From Dipteris shenzhenensis (taxonomy: Eukaryota; Polypodiophyta; Polypodiopsida; Gleicheniales): a stretch of DNA of 64,000 nt. Within the stretch, counting starts at the first letter, position 1. The number at the start of each line of letters is the position of its first letter. The notes beneath the pieces were generated by a model that was not told the DNA's origin, did not search any database, and worked only from the letters and a program-made list of their open reading frames with translations. The translations under genes were made by a program, and so were the position numbers. The stretch lies in assembly GCA_047967505.1 (NCBI GenBank), contig CM106540.1; one strand, given 5' to 3'. Shown piece by piece: positions 32,080 to 44,729 of the stretch.

Positions 32080-33700
32080 AGGCTTACCTCTTGCGAGACA
32101 CTTAACCACCGTAGCTTGTAGCTAGAAAATATAACCTGGTAGCTGGAACATACGATTTGTGCATGCTACGTGCAATATTTGGCCTTGGGGTATTTGGGGC
32201 TCAAACTCCTTGAGCTTGTACTGTACTCCTTCCATGGTTGTAACAGTTGAAGTAAATCATGATCACCTCTAATCACTGATTACCCTGCATTCGGTGAGGA
32301 TTGTACTAGGTGGATAGTTCTCATTTGTGTGCAATGTTATCCAATTTATCTATAATAGTGGTCAGCACTACCATAATAAATATCTATTTATCGATGGTAG
32401 ATTTACCTTTTAAGGAAGTATTATCTTTACTATTGGTGGTAAATTATATGTTTCTCATTTTAGACTAGGAAGGTTTTACTGTCGTTGCATGCATCATTCC
32501 ATGAATAATATCTTCACGTTACTAAATCAAGCAATAAGTACATGTAATTATGTAAAAATGTATTGATCCCTTTATTTGTGCATCCCAAAAAAACCATAAA
32601 ATAATTGATTAAGAGGCAAATGCCATAATAGGGGGGTAATCCACATCCTTTAGCGAGTGCCAACATCATATAGGTTAATCCGCATCCTCTAGCAAGTGCC
32701 ACTATCTTAGGGGGGTAATCCACACCCTTGACTAAAGTCCATTATCTTATTCACATAGACTATTAGAGGGGCGTAGTCCACACCTTGCATCAAAGTCCAT
32801 TCTTTTATGTAAAAACACAATTGAAGGAGGGTAGTCCATACCCTTACCAAGGACATTAGAGTCAATGCTACATGATAGCATGTAGCCAATCACAAAACTA
32901 TTTTTGAGGCAATTTTGGGGCCTCGACATGATGCACTGGTGGATGATAATTTGAATTTGGGGCAGAGTCGCACTCTCGTTAAGAAATTTTCCTGCATAAT
33001 GATTGCCTTACTAGTACCTTATGGGTGTAATAATGAGACAAAATCTATCAAAACTTGATGTTCTGCACAATGAAGAACTCAACACATGTCACTACATGAG
33101 TAGTTCTATCCTCCTTCGCAAAGTCTCCATGTTGCATCTTTGTACATTATACTATCCATAATCTGTCCTGTCATCTATCCATTGCTCGCCATTTTTCATC
33201 TACTCATTTCTCGTCACCTATCATCTATGCATAGCTCTCCCACATTGATCTAGATTCGCAACCACAACACTAATGTTGGCTTGGTGGTGCAACCACCACG
33301 TTGGTTCTTGGAGGTGGCCATAGCTACTACTAATTAATGTATTTACAATAATTGGTTGGGTGGTGTGAGACTTGCATTGGAGTCCCACAATTGATTCGAT
33401 CAAGTTTAAAACAAGTGGTTAAAAGTTAATCCTAAACCAAGGAAAATGTATTTAATCGCAGCAACTGTGCTAGTTCTTGGAACTATTTTAGTACTGCTTG
33501 CAGTTAATCCTAAAACCAAGGAAAATGTGTTTCCTTATGCACCAATTTCTTGTGCAACGATCGCAACTAGTGATGGCCACTACCACCAATGACTTTGGCT
33601 AGCAATGATTATAATAATAGTATTATTTATATTAAATTTGAAGCTTAAAAGCCTAAATGGCATGTAATCCATCATGAAGAGCCAATAAGGCTTATGCCAT
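32080..33700. repeat. Unassigned DNA with ~45-65-bp repeats at 32625-32860
   Basis: Between 32625 and 32860 a motif like GGGGGTA(A/G)TCCACACCCTT followed by a (A/G)AGTCCA(T/C)TATCTTA-type block recurs about five times with drift. From 32900 to 33700 there is no recognisable feature apart from a duplicated phrase around AAACCAAGGAAAATGT (33432 and 33510). Confidence 0.6.
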
Positions 33701-34277
33701 AAACAATACATTTCCTAAGGGTATAAAAACAAAATTATTGGTTTTGGACATGAATGGAGTATTGCTAGAAAGATACATGATATATAGGGGGAGAGGCTAC
33801 CCCAATATTGAGCATCCTCGAAATTTCAAATTGCTACAAGATAAACCAAATGAGGTTGTCATGGTGCAAGAGGATGTTGAATGCTTCCTTAAGGCATGTT
33901 CAAATATATTTAGCTTAATTCTTTGGAGCACTTGCACCTACCACAATTTCCATATTTATCTTAATTCTTTGGAGCAGTTGCACCTACCGCAGTATGGAAA
34001 ATATCAATGCGACAGGTGTTTCCTAATCAATGCAGGAGAAGGAATGCACAAAGGCACCATTTTAGTTTGGGGATGTGCCTGGGGTTCCTGGTTTTATATT
34101 GAATTCAACCTTGACAACACACTGCGAGATGACATGTGGTATAAGTCCATCGTGAATGACCTTGATGTATGCATTTGTCCTGAGATTTTTGATCTCGAGG
34201 AGAATCATAATCCCTTTTATCTCACAAAAATGTTGATATATTGGCTGGCTATGTGGAACAGTGTGTTGGTAAACTGA
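33678..34277 (+). CDS. FCP1/NIF-type HAD phosphatase-like fragment
   Basis: The frame is open from about 33678 to a stop at 34275-34277; no certain start codon exists, so an upstream exon or truncation is likely. It reads KLLVLDMNGVLLERY (HAD motif I), HPRNFKLLQDKPNEVVMVQ, ECFLKACSNIFSLILWSTCT (motif II, the WSTCT part), and later NTLRDDMWYKSIVN and CPEIFDLEENHNPF (motif IV and end). This order fits the FCP1/SCP/NIF family, whose members remove phosphates from proteins such as the RNA polymerase II tail. Motif I is DMN instead of DxD; plants have such variants, probably with altered activity. The central part (34000-34110) fits poorly. It may be a gene fragment or a pseudogene. Confidence 0.6.
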   Translation, partial: RANKAYAINNTFPKGIKTKLLVLDMNGVLLERYMIYRGRGYPNIEHPRNFKLLQDKPNEVVMVQEDVECFLKACSNIFSLILWSTCTYHNFHIYLNSLEQLHLPQYGKYQCDRCFLINAGEGMHKGTILVWGCAWGSWFYIEFNLDNTLRDDMWYKSIVNDLDVCICPEIFDLEENHNPFYLTKMLIYWLAMWNSVLVN

Positions 34278-34674
34278 AAAGAAAGCACGGAGTAACAAAA
34301 GATAAAAACTCACCAAAAGAGCAAGAAGATGGAATACCCATAACTCCGAAAGCGACAATGTGAGTGGTATTTTTACAAAGAATGTGGGAAGACGACCTTT
34401 TTATAACCTATCATAGAGATATTGCACGGTACCTCGAGTTATTGTGCGGTATCTCAACGGGCTTGGTTGCATTCATTGTGGTTCCCTAAAATCTCAATGG
34501 CCCTAGTTGTGACACATGGTACCCTAAAATTTCCCATGCGGTATATTAGTATACCATATGGTGTTCCTAATACCGTGCCATATTTTTATTTACCGCGTGG
34601 TAAGTTCAGAGATATACTGTTAGATATCAATGCTCCACTCTCATGTAACTACGCGGGAACCAACTAACTCTACT

Positions 34675-35318
34675 TGTAAGCCCCCTATATGAGGAGAAGG
34701 CATTTGAGTAGCTCGGTTATCTGATAGGTCCTGGTTTGGACACCAGATGGGGGCCATGTGTGGCCTGATGGCTGGACGGCTTCAGATAGAGTTGGCACAC
34801 TGCCAACTAGGCTACATGCAAGTGTGGGAAGGCATCCCATGACTAACCGCACTGAGGGTAGATGGAGCATTTCCCAAGGCAGCCCACTCTCGGGTTGTGG
34901 GGCCCCTTTGGAGCCCCAGATGATCTCGGATGGCTCTATTTTGCGCCACGGTTCTATCATGTGGTCGGTGGCCTATTTCAGAACCAACCCCTAGTCGGCC
35001 GTTTTGGGCGGATTGGGTCGGTCACCCAATTGGGTCTAACCGAATACGACTGGTGGCTATATAAGAGCAAGCCCGTGGAGCCCATTATCATCACTGGGTA
35101 CAGCAACCCTGATTCCTTAGCATCCAGCCTCCGTCCTCTACTGTTTCCAGCACGCCATCAAAGCTTCTCACACAGGAGTGCACGGCTGGGAGGCAGCGCC
35201 ATCTATTGTATAAGTTTTACAGATATCAAAATTTTGATTCTCCATACTATTTGCTTTTCTCTCTTGCATACGAGATCCTGTTATCTGTTGAGCACAGACG
35301 TTGTATTGTTTTCTTACA
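34675..35318 (+). mobile_element. Probable solo LTR, 644 bp
   Basis: The segment begins TGTAAG and ends CTTACA, exact 6-bp inverted termini of the TG...CA type. It is richer in GC than both flanks and contains a TATA box, GGCTATATAAGAG, at 35056-35068, with a CT-rich stretch after it, as plant LTR promoters do. No clear 5-bp duplication was found (CTACT on the left, TATAC on the right) and no second copy is in the window. A fragment of a host promoter is the alternative. Confidence 0.5.
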
Positions 35319-35399
35319 TATACCACATGGAATTTGTGTATACTACATGGTAAGTTAGCGATATACCACATGGCATTTGTGTATACAAAGCGGTATCTA

Positions 35400-38100
35400 G
35401 CTGGTCAATAGGTCACCTTTAACCGATTGAAAAAAACACAAATTTTGTGCTTAGAACGTGAAGACATGTTTTTAAATTGAAAAGTATGTATTATATTTTA
35501 AAAAATAATAATTTTTAAATCCTTGGTATCCATTATAATCAAGAAGGATAACCATGTTGAACATTTTTCATTTTCCATCCACATGGAATTTGGATTAAAT
35601 GATCCACAAGGTCCATGGATCAAAATCTTTAAAATAGCCTCATATAGAAAGGGGTGTTTATATGGGCAGGGAGTTTTTGCACAAACCACTTTTTTCTTAC
35701 ATTCTTGAGTTTTTTCTCCTTTAAAAATTTAGAAAGATATGAGAATTTGGCAACCCAACTTTTTGGAACTCTATCACATACACACATAACCTTTCACATG
35801 ACCAAAGAGGTCATTCTTTACAAGGTCATTCATGAGAGCTTTGTGTTTGAGATTAAAAACACGTGCTAGTAGATCAAGATAGTCATTAGTCATTCCTAAA
35901 GACCAATTCCCACTTTAGCCATTGTGGATTGCAAGTGACTGTGATATATAAATCCATTTTACTAAGGATATCTAACTATTTCCATGACATCTTAATATAA
36001 TTGATGCATTTGTCTTGGACAGCCAGCAAAAGAAGAAGGCAACACAATCTGCTGCCCTAGAATGATCCCAAGGATAGAAAGACTACGATCTGCTCTTGAG
36101 ACCATGTCTTGTAATCCCCTATACATTTCAGGTTTGAGTTTATGTTAACTATTACGGATCCAATTTAATATACATTGTTCAATGCTAGCATATGTATTGA
36201 GACAAGATATTATTGTAGCAATATTCTTGCTAACAATAGAACTTCACCATTCTCCTTACAAACTTGTAGCCTTGCAAAATTAAATTGGATTTGTGATACA
36301 TTTTTTCTTGTACATGAACTTCTCAGGCTATGTGTTGTATATAGAATCATTTTTGAGGGCCATGTAGAGACACATGATGCGCACCATTGTCCTATGTATG
36401 AAGGACTATATCATGATGGTTAATATGTCCATCATTGTTGCCAAGACCATAAGAACAACTATCTCACTACTTGTTGGAAGGCTATGTTGATGGTTCCCCC
36501 TTTTGCAAAACATACGAGTTGCAAGGATTCATTTAGCTCTTGTTCCAAAACATCTCTCACTTGGCAAAGGACATGAACATATGGATTCACTTATCATGCA
36601 TTGTAATGCTATCATAGGGTTCAATGATGTCATCGAGGACCTTTTATTTTGCAATTCATGCTTATATCATAGATATACACGTGCAAATCATGGGTTTGGA
36701 ACCAATGATGGATGTTTTTTTTTGGCAAAGAAACATATGATTACATTATAATCATATGATTTGTACAATGAAGTCCCAACTGAACAAAATGCTCTCCTCT
36801 AAAGAGGAATATCTAGTATGAAGACAAAAAATCCCCTACGCAGAGGAGAGAAAACAAAACTCAGATTCACTGATTTGATTAGTAGTGCATTGATAACAAC
36901 CTCTGCTCCATTTGGTGACAAAAAAGGTTTCTTTCATCTCTTGGATAGAAAGAGATAGGCTTAGTGTACAACAGTCAATTTTCAAGTTCATCCTTAACAA
37001 GAAAAAGAAAAGGTATGATCTGGGATTGCAAGTCATGGCTGGAGTTGGGGTACAGCTCCCAACATCTCTGATGTGCTCTTCTAGCTCAACCTATAACTAA
37101 GAAATCTGGTCATTAAAGTTATGTATGTCTTGATCCAACAATATTTAGCCTGGTCCACAGAAAAAGGGAATCAGTTAGCAAGAACAACGGTATTCTTTCC
37201 ATACCAATTTATGAATAACTGTTCATAGCACAAATGTACTCATCATTAAACTAAAATGCATTCCTAGGTGTTCATTTCTATCTATGGATGGAATCAACCA
37301 TCCAACCTGATGATACTTTGATCCATGTATCTTAAAAGTGCACAAACCTCCATTTCCACAAAATCTCTCATCAATCTTGACTCCCAATGATAAGAAATCT
37401 AAACTATTATTATAATCTCAAATTAGAGTTCTAATTTCATAGCATTTTCTATCAGCACCACACAATAGTGTCCACAATGGGAATGGACCCCCTTTGTAGT
37501 CCAAGAAAGTTTACTCATCAATGAAAACAAAAAAGATTTCTAAAATACATATTCATTGGCCATTGGGTATTCTTCTCCCCTTGCCAAAAATTTGCACAAC
37601 AGTATGAGCATGTTAAATTCATTGCACCAAAATCATTGTGACTTCATCAAAGATTCTAATGTAGGATCTCAATTTCTTGTGGTGGATGCATTTGAGCTCA
37701 AGGCTCAATTCATATCTTGATTTGTTTTAATGTGGGAGTCTTCCATCATAGTGGAAATACTTGCATTTATATTTGTACTTTGAAAAGTTTCTTCATAGAT
37801 GTTTTATCTATTTCCAAAAAAGAATCATTAGGGGAGATTTGGGGTAAAAAAGGACCTTCTAAGGAATGGATTAGGAGAATGGATAAAGGACTAAGCAAGC
37901 CTAGGATGGGCTCCAAGGCTCTTACAAAGTGCACTTCCCTAGGCATGGGGGTGGGCCACTGTCTCCCAAAAAGTGCAAGTCCACATTTCCCAAGACATGC
38001 CTCTCTTAAAGTCCCTCCTGGAGGGTCCTCATCCCCAAAAAGTGTCCAGTGTATGCCACCACCCAAAATTTGATTCTTTTTGAAAAAGGTCAAAACAACT
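35400..38100. other. Unassigned AT-rich DNA
   Basis: Only short open frames without recognisable domains are present. I see no LTR, TIR or structured repeat that I can define. A block at 37830-38070 is richer in GC and Lys/Pro-coding in one frame but matches nothing I know. Confidence 0.45.
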
Positions 38101-38129
38101 TGGAAATGCTAAGCTTTTCCCACACCCAT

Positions 38130-38350
38130 ACCTATTGACCCAAACCAATTTTCAACCCCCAAATCCATTTTTCTCTCAAAACTCCATACCTATTGAGCTA
38201 AACCAATTTTCATTTGCCAAATTGAGTAGAAACACTACCAAACCTTTCCCTAACCCATATCCATTCAACAAACATAGTCTTTATCCCTAAACCAATCTTT
38301 AACCCCACATCCATTCATCCAAACCATCTTCATTCCCAAATCCATTTTCC
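38130..38350. repeat. Degenerate CCAAACCAATTTTCA repeat
   Basis: Phrases like CC(C/A)AAACCAATTTTCA, CCCAAATCCATTTT and CCATACCTATTGA recur about five times at 30-60-bp spacing. There is no coding potential. Confidence 0.6.
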
Positions 38351-38387
38351 TCTAACCTTATTGGTATTTTGTAAATTTCAACATATC

Positions 38388-39737
38388 ATGGCTCCATTGC
38401 AAGATATCACCAACATGAAGTGCATATGGAACCTGCGCATGAAGGTTGCACCTGAGTATGCCATAATTCATCAGTGCAATGGCAACAAGTGCATGGATGG
38501 AGAGACATCGAGCCAGACAAGAGGCAAGATGCAAGTACATCGCCCTTTGGAGTAATGGTGTACTCTATCTAGTGGATCCTTTTACTTGTGTGACTACCAC
38601 ATTTCACAATTAGCCAAGCTTGATTCAATATGTTGGAGATGGTTAGTTATTGTGAACACATTAGTGGAAAGGATGTCCAAGCCTAGTTCTCAAGATGAGA
38701 ACTACCTCTCTTGCAAGAAAAATATGAAGATATTCAAGGTATTCTTCACAATTTTTACAAACAAAAGATAGTAGAGCAGGAATCGTTTTCTACATCTCTT
38801 CACACATAGCTTTCAAACACTCAAAACGGCATCCAGAAGCATATAACTAGCAAGCAAAAGGCAAAACAAATGGTTCAAAGTTTGGAGAATGACAATCATG
38901 AATTGTTGAAGGAAGTAGATTTGCAAAGGCAACAAATTGAGGAATTAAATGTAAAGATACACAACTTTAAGAGCATGCCTCTTGGTTACAAGTAAAGGCA
39001 TAGGGCTATATGGCCAATGGAGTGCTTAGTGGCTAAAGTGGTGTAAGCGTAGAGTGAAAACCACCCGGTTTGTATTATGTCTCCTTTTTCCCATTGTATT
39101 TGTGGAATGTAATCTTAGTTTTTTGCAATTTTTCTATCCATTATGTTGAATTTGTGTTCATAAAGTATTTTATAAGAACTTTATTAAAATGATGTTGTTG
39201 GAAAGAACACTTGCTACAAGCTTTATGCTATGAAGAGTGCCATAAAAAAGAAGTAATTCATTTTTGTTCTTTAAGATCCAAGACGACGTGCATTGCGCCT
39301 TGCAGTACAACAAGAGGTGGTCCATCATTTGGACAATATAGTCAACCCATCTGAAGTGGTGCATGCTTGTGATGCTATTGGAATTAGCAAGCAAGGATAC
39401 CTAGCCATTTATAATATTTTTTGTAATACACTTTGTTGCCATGTTCTAAAGAATCCAATGTTGCCGAGACCTCAATATATTATGAAAGAAAGGAAAAGGT
39501 ATAATTCGATTGTGCAACCTTGGTCTAATTCCAAGCATTATAGATGCTCAGACCAAGGGAGAGTTGCTTCATGTTGAAGGGTTTGGATCTGCCAACATTG
39601 AGTGGCATATGTCTAGAGACTTGAAAACATTGAAATGCATGTTCAAAGTCATGACGGGTGCAAATGCAACATACCCATGTCTCTTTTCATGCACTCACAA
39701 GTTGGAAAGAACACAAAAAATAGTAAAAACAATGTAG
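38388..39737 (+). pseudogene. Exon-like pieces of an unrecognised mobile-type protein
   Basis: Four pieces in the same direction look coding. 38388-38555 has CNGNKCMDGETSSQTRGKMQ, a Cys pair in a zinc-finger-like setting. 38586-38770 has YLCDYHISQLAKLDSICWRW and KPSSQDENYLSCKKNMKI. 38823-38995 is a clear coiled coil (KQMVQSLENDNHELLKEVDL, then RQQIEELNVKI) ending in TAA. 39275-39737 has VQQEVVHHLDNIVNPSEVVH, ACDAIGISKQGYLAIYNIF and, frameshifted, VEGFGSANIEWHMSRDLKTL. I do not know the family; the last motif resembles Cys-rich proteins coded by large eukaryotic mobile elements. Stops between the pieces could be introns or decay. Confidence 0.45.
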
Positions 39738-40114
39738 ATGATGGCAAGTACCAATGAAGCAATGGTGTTATGAGTTGTGATAAAGAGAGTGCACCAAATC
39801 GAGACAAAATTGATGAAAGTTGGGATGCAAATTTAAACATCCCACTAGAAAGAGTGCATTTTTGTGTACTCTTGCATGCAAATATGCACTTGATTGACAA
39901 GTTGCTATACTTACATATAGTATATGTATAGAATATGAAACTTGAAGAAAGAGCTGCATCTTCTATTGCAAAGATTGAAGCTCTTTTGTCTAGCATGTGA
40001 TTGCATGGAGGAAACGCCACACTTCAAAAAGATGCACAACTCTCAGGGGCTTTAGGGAATCTTCCATGAAAGTTTCAATGGGTGGTGCAAAGGCACGAAG
40101 ATTCTTATCTAATC

Positions 40115-40800
40115 ATGGTAAGAATCGACAGGGCATAACTTGGACTTCAGATACAACTCTCTAGGCACTTGCTTAAGGCCATAGAGACTCTTTTTTAGCT
40201 TGCAAACCAAATGTTCTTTGCCCTTTCCTTCAAAGCCTTCTAGTTGTACCATGTAAATTTCTTCATGCACATCCCCATGCAAGCAAGTTGTCTTGACATC
40301 CATTTGCATAAGCTTCATATCCTCTTCTGTCACAAGTTCAAGCACACATCTAAGTATGGTCATCTTCACAACCGGGGAGAAGATCTCATCAAAGTCCACA
40401 CCCTTCTCTTGCTTGAACCCTTTAGCAAGAAAACGGGCCTTGTAATTAGGCACATCATCATCTGTGACCTTCATCTTGTAAACCCATTTACATGGCAATG
40501 CTTTCTTTCCATGTGGCAAAGAAACCAAGTCCCAAGTCTTAATTTTCATGAGTGAATTAATATATGATTGCATAGCATACTCCCACTTGCATTGATCCTT
40601 GCACATCATAGGCTCCCTATAGCAAGAAGGCTCTCCACAATCAGTAAGTATCACATAGTCTGCCCTTGGAACAAATCTCTCAGGTGGTCTAGACACTCTA
40701 GTTGATCTTCTCAAGGGCATTTTAGCTTGTTGTCCCACCTACATATCAACCACATTTGGCTCATCATTTCCACCAATAGATGATCCATCAACTTGCCTTG
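40115..40800 (-). pseudogene. pol: Copia B reverse transcriptase, N-terminal half
   Basis: The open piece 40738-40109 reads PLRRSTRVSRPPERFVP, then WDLVSLPHGKKALPCKWVYK, NYKARFLAKGFKQEKGVDFD, EIFSPVVKMTILRCVLEL, MKLMQMDVKTTCLHGDVHEE and KKSLYGLKQVPRE. The MDVK Asp is kept; the expected NAFLHG reads TTCLHG. The YVDD box lies beyond the truncation. Confidence 0.92.
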
Positions 40801-40952
40801 ATTGTGTATCTATGGGAGTACCTGGTGGCGCCATTTCTTGCACATTCAGTCCACGGACATATCAACATATGCAGGTGGATTCACATCTTGGAAAGTGATT
40901 ATCCTAATTTCCACATCCCGTCTTATGCATCTTCTTCTCATTGAAGACCACA

Positions 40953-41720
40953 TCATGGCTTTGTATGACATTCTTTGCTTCTGGATCCTAGAGATAATAG
41001 CCCCTCTCCACTTTCACCATAACCCAGAAAGATGCATTTCCTAGACTTAGGATCTAGCTTCTTCCTGAGCTCTTCTGGCACATGTGCATATGCCTCACAC
41101 CCAAATATACGCAAATGAGAGTAAGAGGACTTCTTGCCACTCCATGCCTCTTCATGAATACCACCATCCAAACTCTTACTAGGTGATCTATTGCCTCAGC
41201 CCAAAACCCACCTTAAAGACTTGCATTGAAAAGCATACATTGCAATCTTTCGTGAATGGTGCAGTTCATTTGTTCTACAACTAGATTTGCTTTGGAGTAC
41301 GAGGGGACATGAACTCCCTCTTAATCCCATGTGTATCATAAAATGTTGAAAGTCATGAGAGAGATACTCTCCACCATTGTCACTTTATAAGCATTTAAGC
41401 GTTCTACCTGATTGATTTTCAACCAAATCTAGCCATTTCTGAAATACCTGGAACACGTCGCTCTTCCGAGCTATAGCATAAGCCCATAATTTTTAGTTGC
41501 ATCATCAATGAATGTCACATAGTATTCAGCCCGGCCTAATGACCGTGTAGGCATGGGACCACATACATCTGAATGCACTAGATCAAGCTTTTCAACATCT
41601 TTCTTTCCCCTTATTTTATGGGCTGATTTAGTCAACTTCCCATAAAGACAATGCTCACAAAATTCAAAGTCAGAAAAACTCAAATGTGGTACATAACCCA
41701 AATGGCATAAGAGTTTCATT
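40953..41720 (-). pseudogene. pol: Copia B integrase
   Basis: 41719-41471 reads LLCHLGYVPHLSFSDFEFCE, HCLYGKLTK, LDLVHSDVCGPMPTRSLG and [14 protein letters not shown]: zinc Cys residues and first and second catalytic Asp. 41171-40953 reads YSHLRIFGCEAYAHVPEEL and RKKLDPKSRKCIFLGYGESG. The segment between, with the catalytic Glu, is broken by stops and frameshifts near 41200-41460. Confidence 0.9.
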
Positions 41721-41860
41721 CCATTCTAGCTCATGTGCCCCAACCAATAGTGCCACAAAATAGTACTTGGCTGCTCGGTTATTGAAACAACATGATTAGA
41801 CACCCTTGATACATGTAAGGGATACAATGTCCCACACTTGGTGCCATGGATGTTTTTATT

Positions 41861-42110
41861 GAAGCTATTCTTATATATTAATATAAAATCTTAGCAAAAG
41901 TTTATCAAGCTCATTTTTTTAGTTTCATAATATTGATAGGATTTAGTACACTTTTATATATTTTCTTGTAAGTTTTCAAGTAAAAAATGTAAATTCTAGA
42001 GAAACTTTAAATTTTTTTGCATAAAAGTTTCAAATCTTGGCGAATCTTTCAAATGCTTATTTTTATTAGGGCATACAAACTTTCAACACCAATATAAAAG
42101 TTTAGCTTCT
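41861..42110. mobile_element. Possible AT-rich MITE inside copia B
   Basis: Coding similarity to copia breaks at about 42115 and resumes at about 41850. The segment in between is very AT-rich. Its ends are imperfect inverted repeats: GAAGCTATTCTTATAT on the left and, inverted, AGAAGCTAAACTTTTATAT on the right. No exact target duplication could be fixed. Confidence 0.5.
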
Positions 42111-42248
42111 TGACGAAAAAATCATCCATGCCTGGCACCTCTTGCCAAAACCATAGAGCCCTTCTGAGTTCTCCAACTCTAAAAGCCAAAGGTGGTATGA
42201 AGACCAGCATCATCTAGCTAACCCACTGAAATGAGCCTCTTATTTAGC

Positions 42249-42540
42249 TTAGGCACATGTCACATTTTTCAAAAACTTTATGTCACCTACTCCCACTAAG
42301 TCACATGCATAGTTATTTCCAAGATGGACACAACCTATCTTTCCACTGTCATAAGTGGAGAACCATTCCCTATGGGGAGGAACATGGAATGAAGCACGAG
42401 AATCCAAAATCCAATCCTGGGAATATGCATCATGTAAAGTGGTAAGCAACTTTGCAGGTAGTCTAGACATGAAGAGAATGTCATAGTCACTATTATTTGT
42501 GACTACATTGATCTCCTTGATCTTCACTTTTCCTTAAATT
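42249..42540 (-). pseudogene. pol: Copia B aspartic protease
   Basis: The frame reads QDWILDSRASFHVPPHREWF, then GKIGCVHLGNNYACDLVGVG and DIKFLKNVTCA. The loop DSGA is DSRA here. The frame closes at 42249. Confidence 0.9.
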
Positions 42541-44217
42541 GTCCTCCCTTGGACTCGCTTCCTTCTTATTTGCACCCCGATTTGCATCCTTTTTCTTATC
42601 CTTTCACTCTCTTTCTAGCTTGTACTAATCCCTTTTCATGTGGCCCTTCTTGCCACAATGGTAACACTTAATGTTCCATGCCATGGATTTCCCTCTTTCT
42701 TAGGACTTCCCGTAAACTGTGATATGCTCCTTTACACATTTAAGGCTGCATCCTGCTTGTTGCTATCCATAGACTTTTGTCTAATATCCTTGGCAGACAA
42801 GCTACCCATGACATCATCAAACTGTAGTATTCCACTAAGTGTAGAGTTATTGATAGCTATATGGAAGGAATTCAATGAGGATGGCAATGAACACAAGAGG
42901 AATATTGGCTTAGTCTTCGCATCAAAATTCAGCTTCTGAGCCTGAAGTTGTGGTTGAAAATAATATTGAATTCATTCAAGTGAGAAGCAATGGAGACCAT
43001 TTCCTTCATCTTTAGCTCAAACAACCTCTTCATGAGGTAGAGTTTATTAGAAGCACTTTCCTTCTCATAAGTGGCACATAATTTCTTCCATAAATCTTCC
43101 GTAGTTTGCTCATTTACTATTGTGAAATAAACTAACTCTAGATACAAGATGAAGTCTAATAGTAGACTTTGCTAATGCATCCAACTCATTCCAATCATCC
43201 TTAGACATATCTGTAGGCTTAGTTGCAATCCCTGCCAAGGGTTTAATCTACTTCTTTTGAATACACACATCCCTTATCCTTTCTTTCTACAAAGAAAAGT
43301 TTGTCTCATCAAACTTTTTAATGCTGAAAAACTCATTTTCAAATATGGAAGAGGATGCCATGATGCAAATAAAGAAAAATACCAAATGCCAGTGCTTGTC
43401 ATAAAGAATCACACCAAATACCATGTGCACCCAAATATGTATATGTCCCAATGGAGGATAATGTCACCAAAACTCCAAGCTCGAAGCATGAAAATGCAAC
43501 TGGCTTATGTGCATATACTATGGATCCATATGAGCAAATCTAGCCCAAAAGAAAATGCAAATCCTTCACCAAATCACGCAAGACTTTGTAGGTAGTAGTT
43601 TTGGCCCCTTCTTGATTCACTGAAACAGACAGATATAGAAATGATGGTCTTTACAAGCTGGTCCAGCACATGAGTGTCAAAATGTAGAAAGGGATCAAAG
43701 AATACAAAATTTTTTATTCCATAGCTTATTGCTACTCTTGATCCTTCTCTCAGGATGGTTGGAAGCTGAATGGAGGCCTGGAAGTGCTTTGACAAAGGAA
43801 CTTAAACCAGAGGCCATGGGTTACAAATTAGCATCGGTAGTAGCTAGATCCATGAAAATGGGCTCCTTCCTTGCTCAAGGCTTTCACAAAGCTCACAAAA
43901 TGAGCAATAGAGTCCAAAGCCAGGGAATGCCAACACCCATGAGATGATTCTAGAAGAACTTGGCTTACACAGCTCAAACATTTGTTCTCACAAGCTCCAA
44001 AACCACCCAAAAATTCAGTTTTTGCTTTGGAAAAATCACTCCAGAGACTTCCAAAACCACAAACAACTTCTACAAGGTTCAAATATCACCTGAGCAGCTC
44101 AAACAAGAACCCACAGGCTCTGCAAAGCTACAAATGCCACCCACACAACTGTATGGATGCAGAATGACCTTCCGGGCTCAGCTAGACCACCCACAAGCAT
44201 TAGATAGACCACCTAGG
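42541..44217 (-). pseudogene. gag: Copia B gag
   Basis: 43147-42929 contains EQTTEDLWKKLCATYEKESA and KLYLMKRLFELKM, the copia Gag helices. A knuckle CYHCGKKGHMKRD lies at about 42660-42625, with a stop in place of the last Cys. The N-terminal part (44217-43150) is heavily decayed. Confidence 0.82.
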
Positions 44218-44230
44218 ATCTGATACCAAT

Positions 44231-44407
44231 TGAGAGTGCTCTCAATAGAAGTAGAATGGAAGAGGGTGAGAGAGAGGGAGAGTCAGAGGGGGGGCCACAC
44301 AAGTTTTGGTGGGTGCAAAGCACCCTAATCTTCTATGTCATCCATATATATGTCTTTGAGTATTGTACATAATTGAGGTTAAGGCAGAGTGGCCTTTAAC
44401 CCCCACA
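44231..44407 (-). repeat. Copia B 5' LTR
   Basis: On the minus strand this 177-bp LTR starts TGTGGGGGTTAAAGG and ends GCACTCTCA. It is followed after two bases by TGGTATCAGATCC, a near match to the initiator-Met primer-binding site (44228-44216). No 3' partner exists in the window. Confidence 0.85.
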
Positions 44408-44729
44408 ATGGACAAAGATATAGCTCTTGCTATTCAAATCATGATCCATCATTGAGAAAATGTTGATTTGTATATTTTGTTAAACCAATGTTACCAAAAT
44501 TTTGGAATCAATGAACTATAAGTTTTTAAAAATATGTGTCAGAAGAAATTGTTGGTATTTTGTGGAATCTTACCTATTAGTTTGTGTTTCTCATGATTAT
44601 TATAAAAAAAAGATGTAGATGGTCATAGTTTCTGCCAATTTTTTTAAAATCAAAGTGTTTGAATGTGCTTATGATCCGAATTTTTTGAATGCATCAAAAT
44701 GTTTTGTTATAATGATTGCAAGGGCCATC

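Larger units (their letters stand above)
40115..44407 (-). mobile_element. Copia element B, truncated in RT
   Basis: On the minus strand there is a 5' LTR (44407-44231), a primer-binding site, gag, protease, integrase and the first half of RT. Homology stops near 40125 soon after YGLKQVPRELYLK, so the catalytic RT box, RNase H and 3' LTR are missing. It belongs to a different copia lineage from the element at 22231-29750, as its LTR and Gag are unrelated in sequence. It carries a 250-bp insertion at 41861-42110. Confidence 0.92.

Noticed and set aside
40109-43147. Plus-strand open frames over this interval
   Set aside because: They are antisense shadows of copia B gag-pol.
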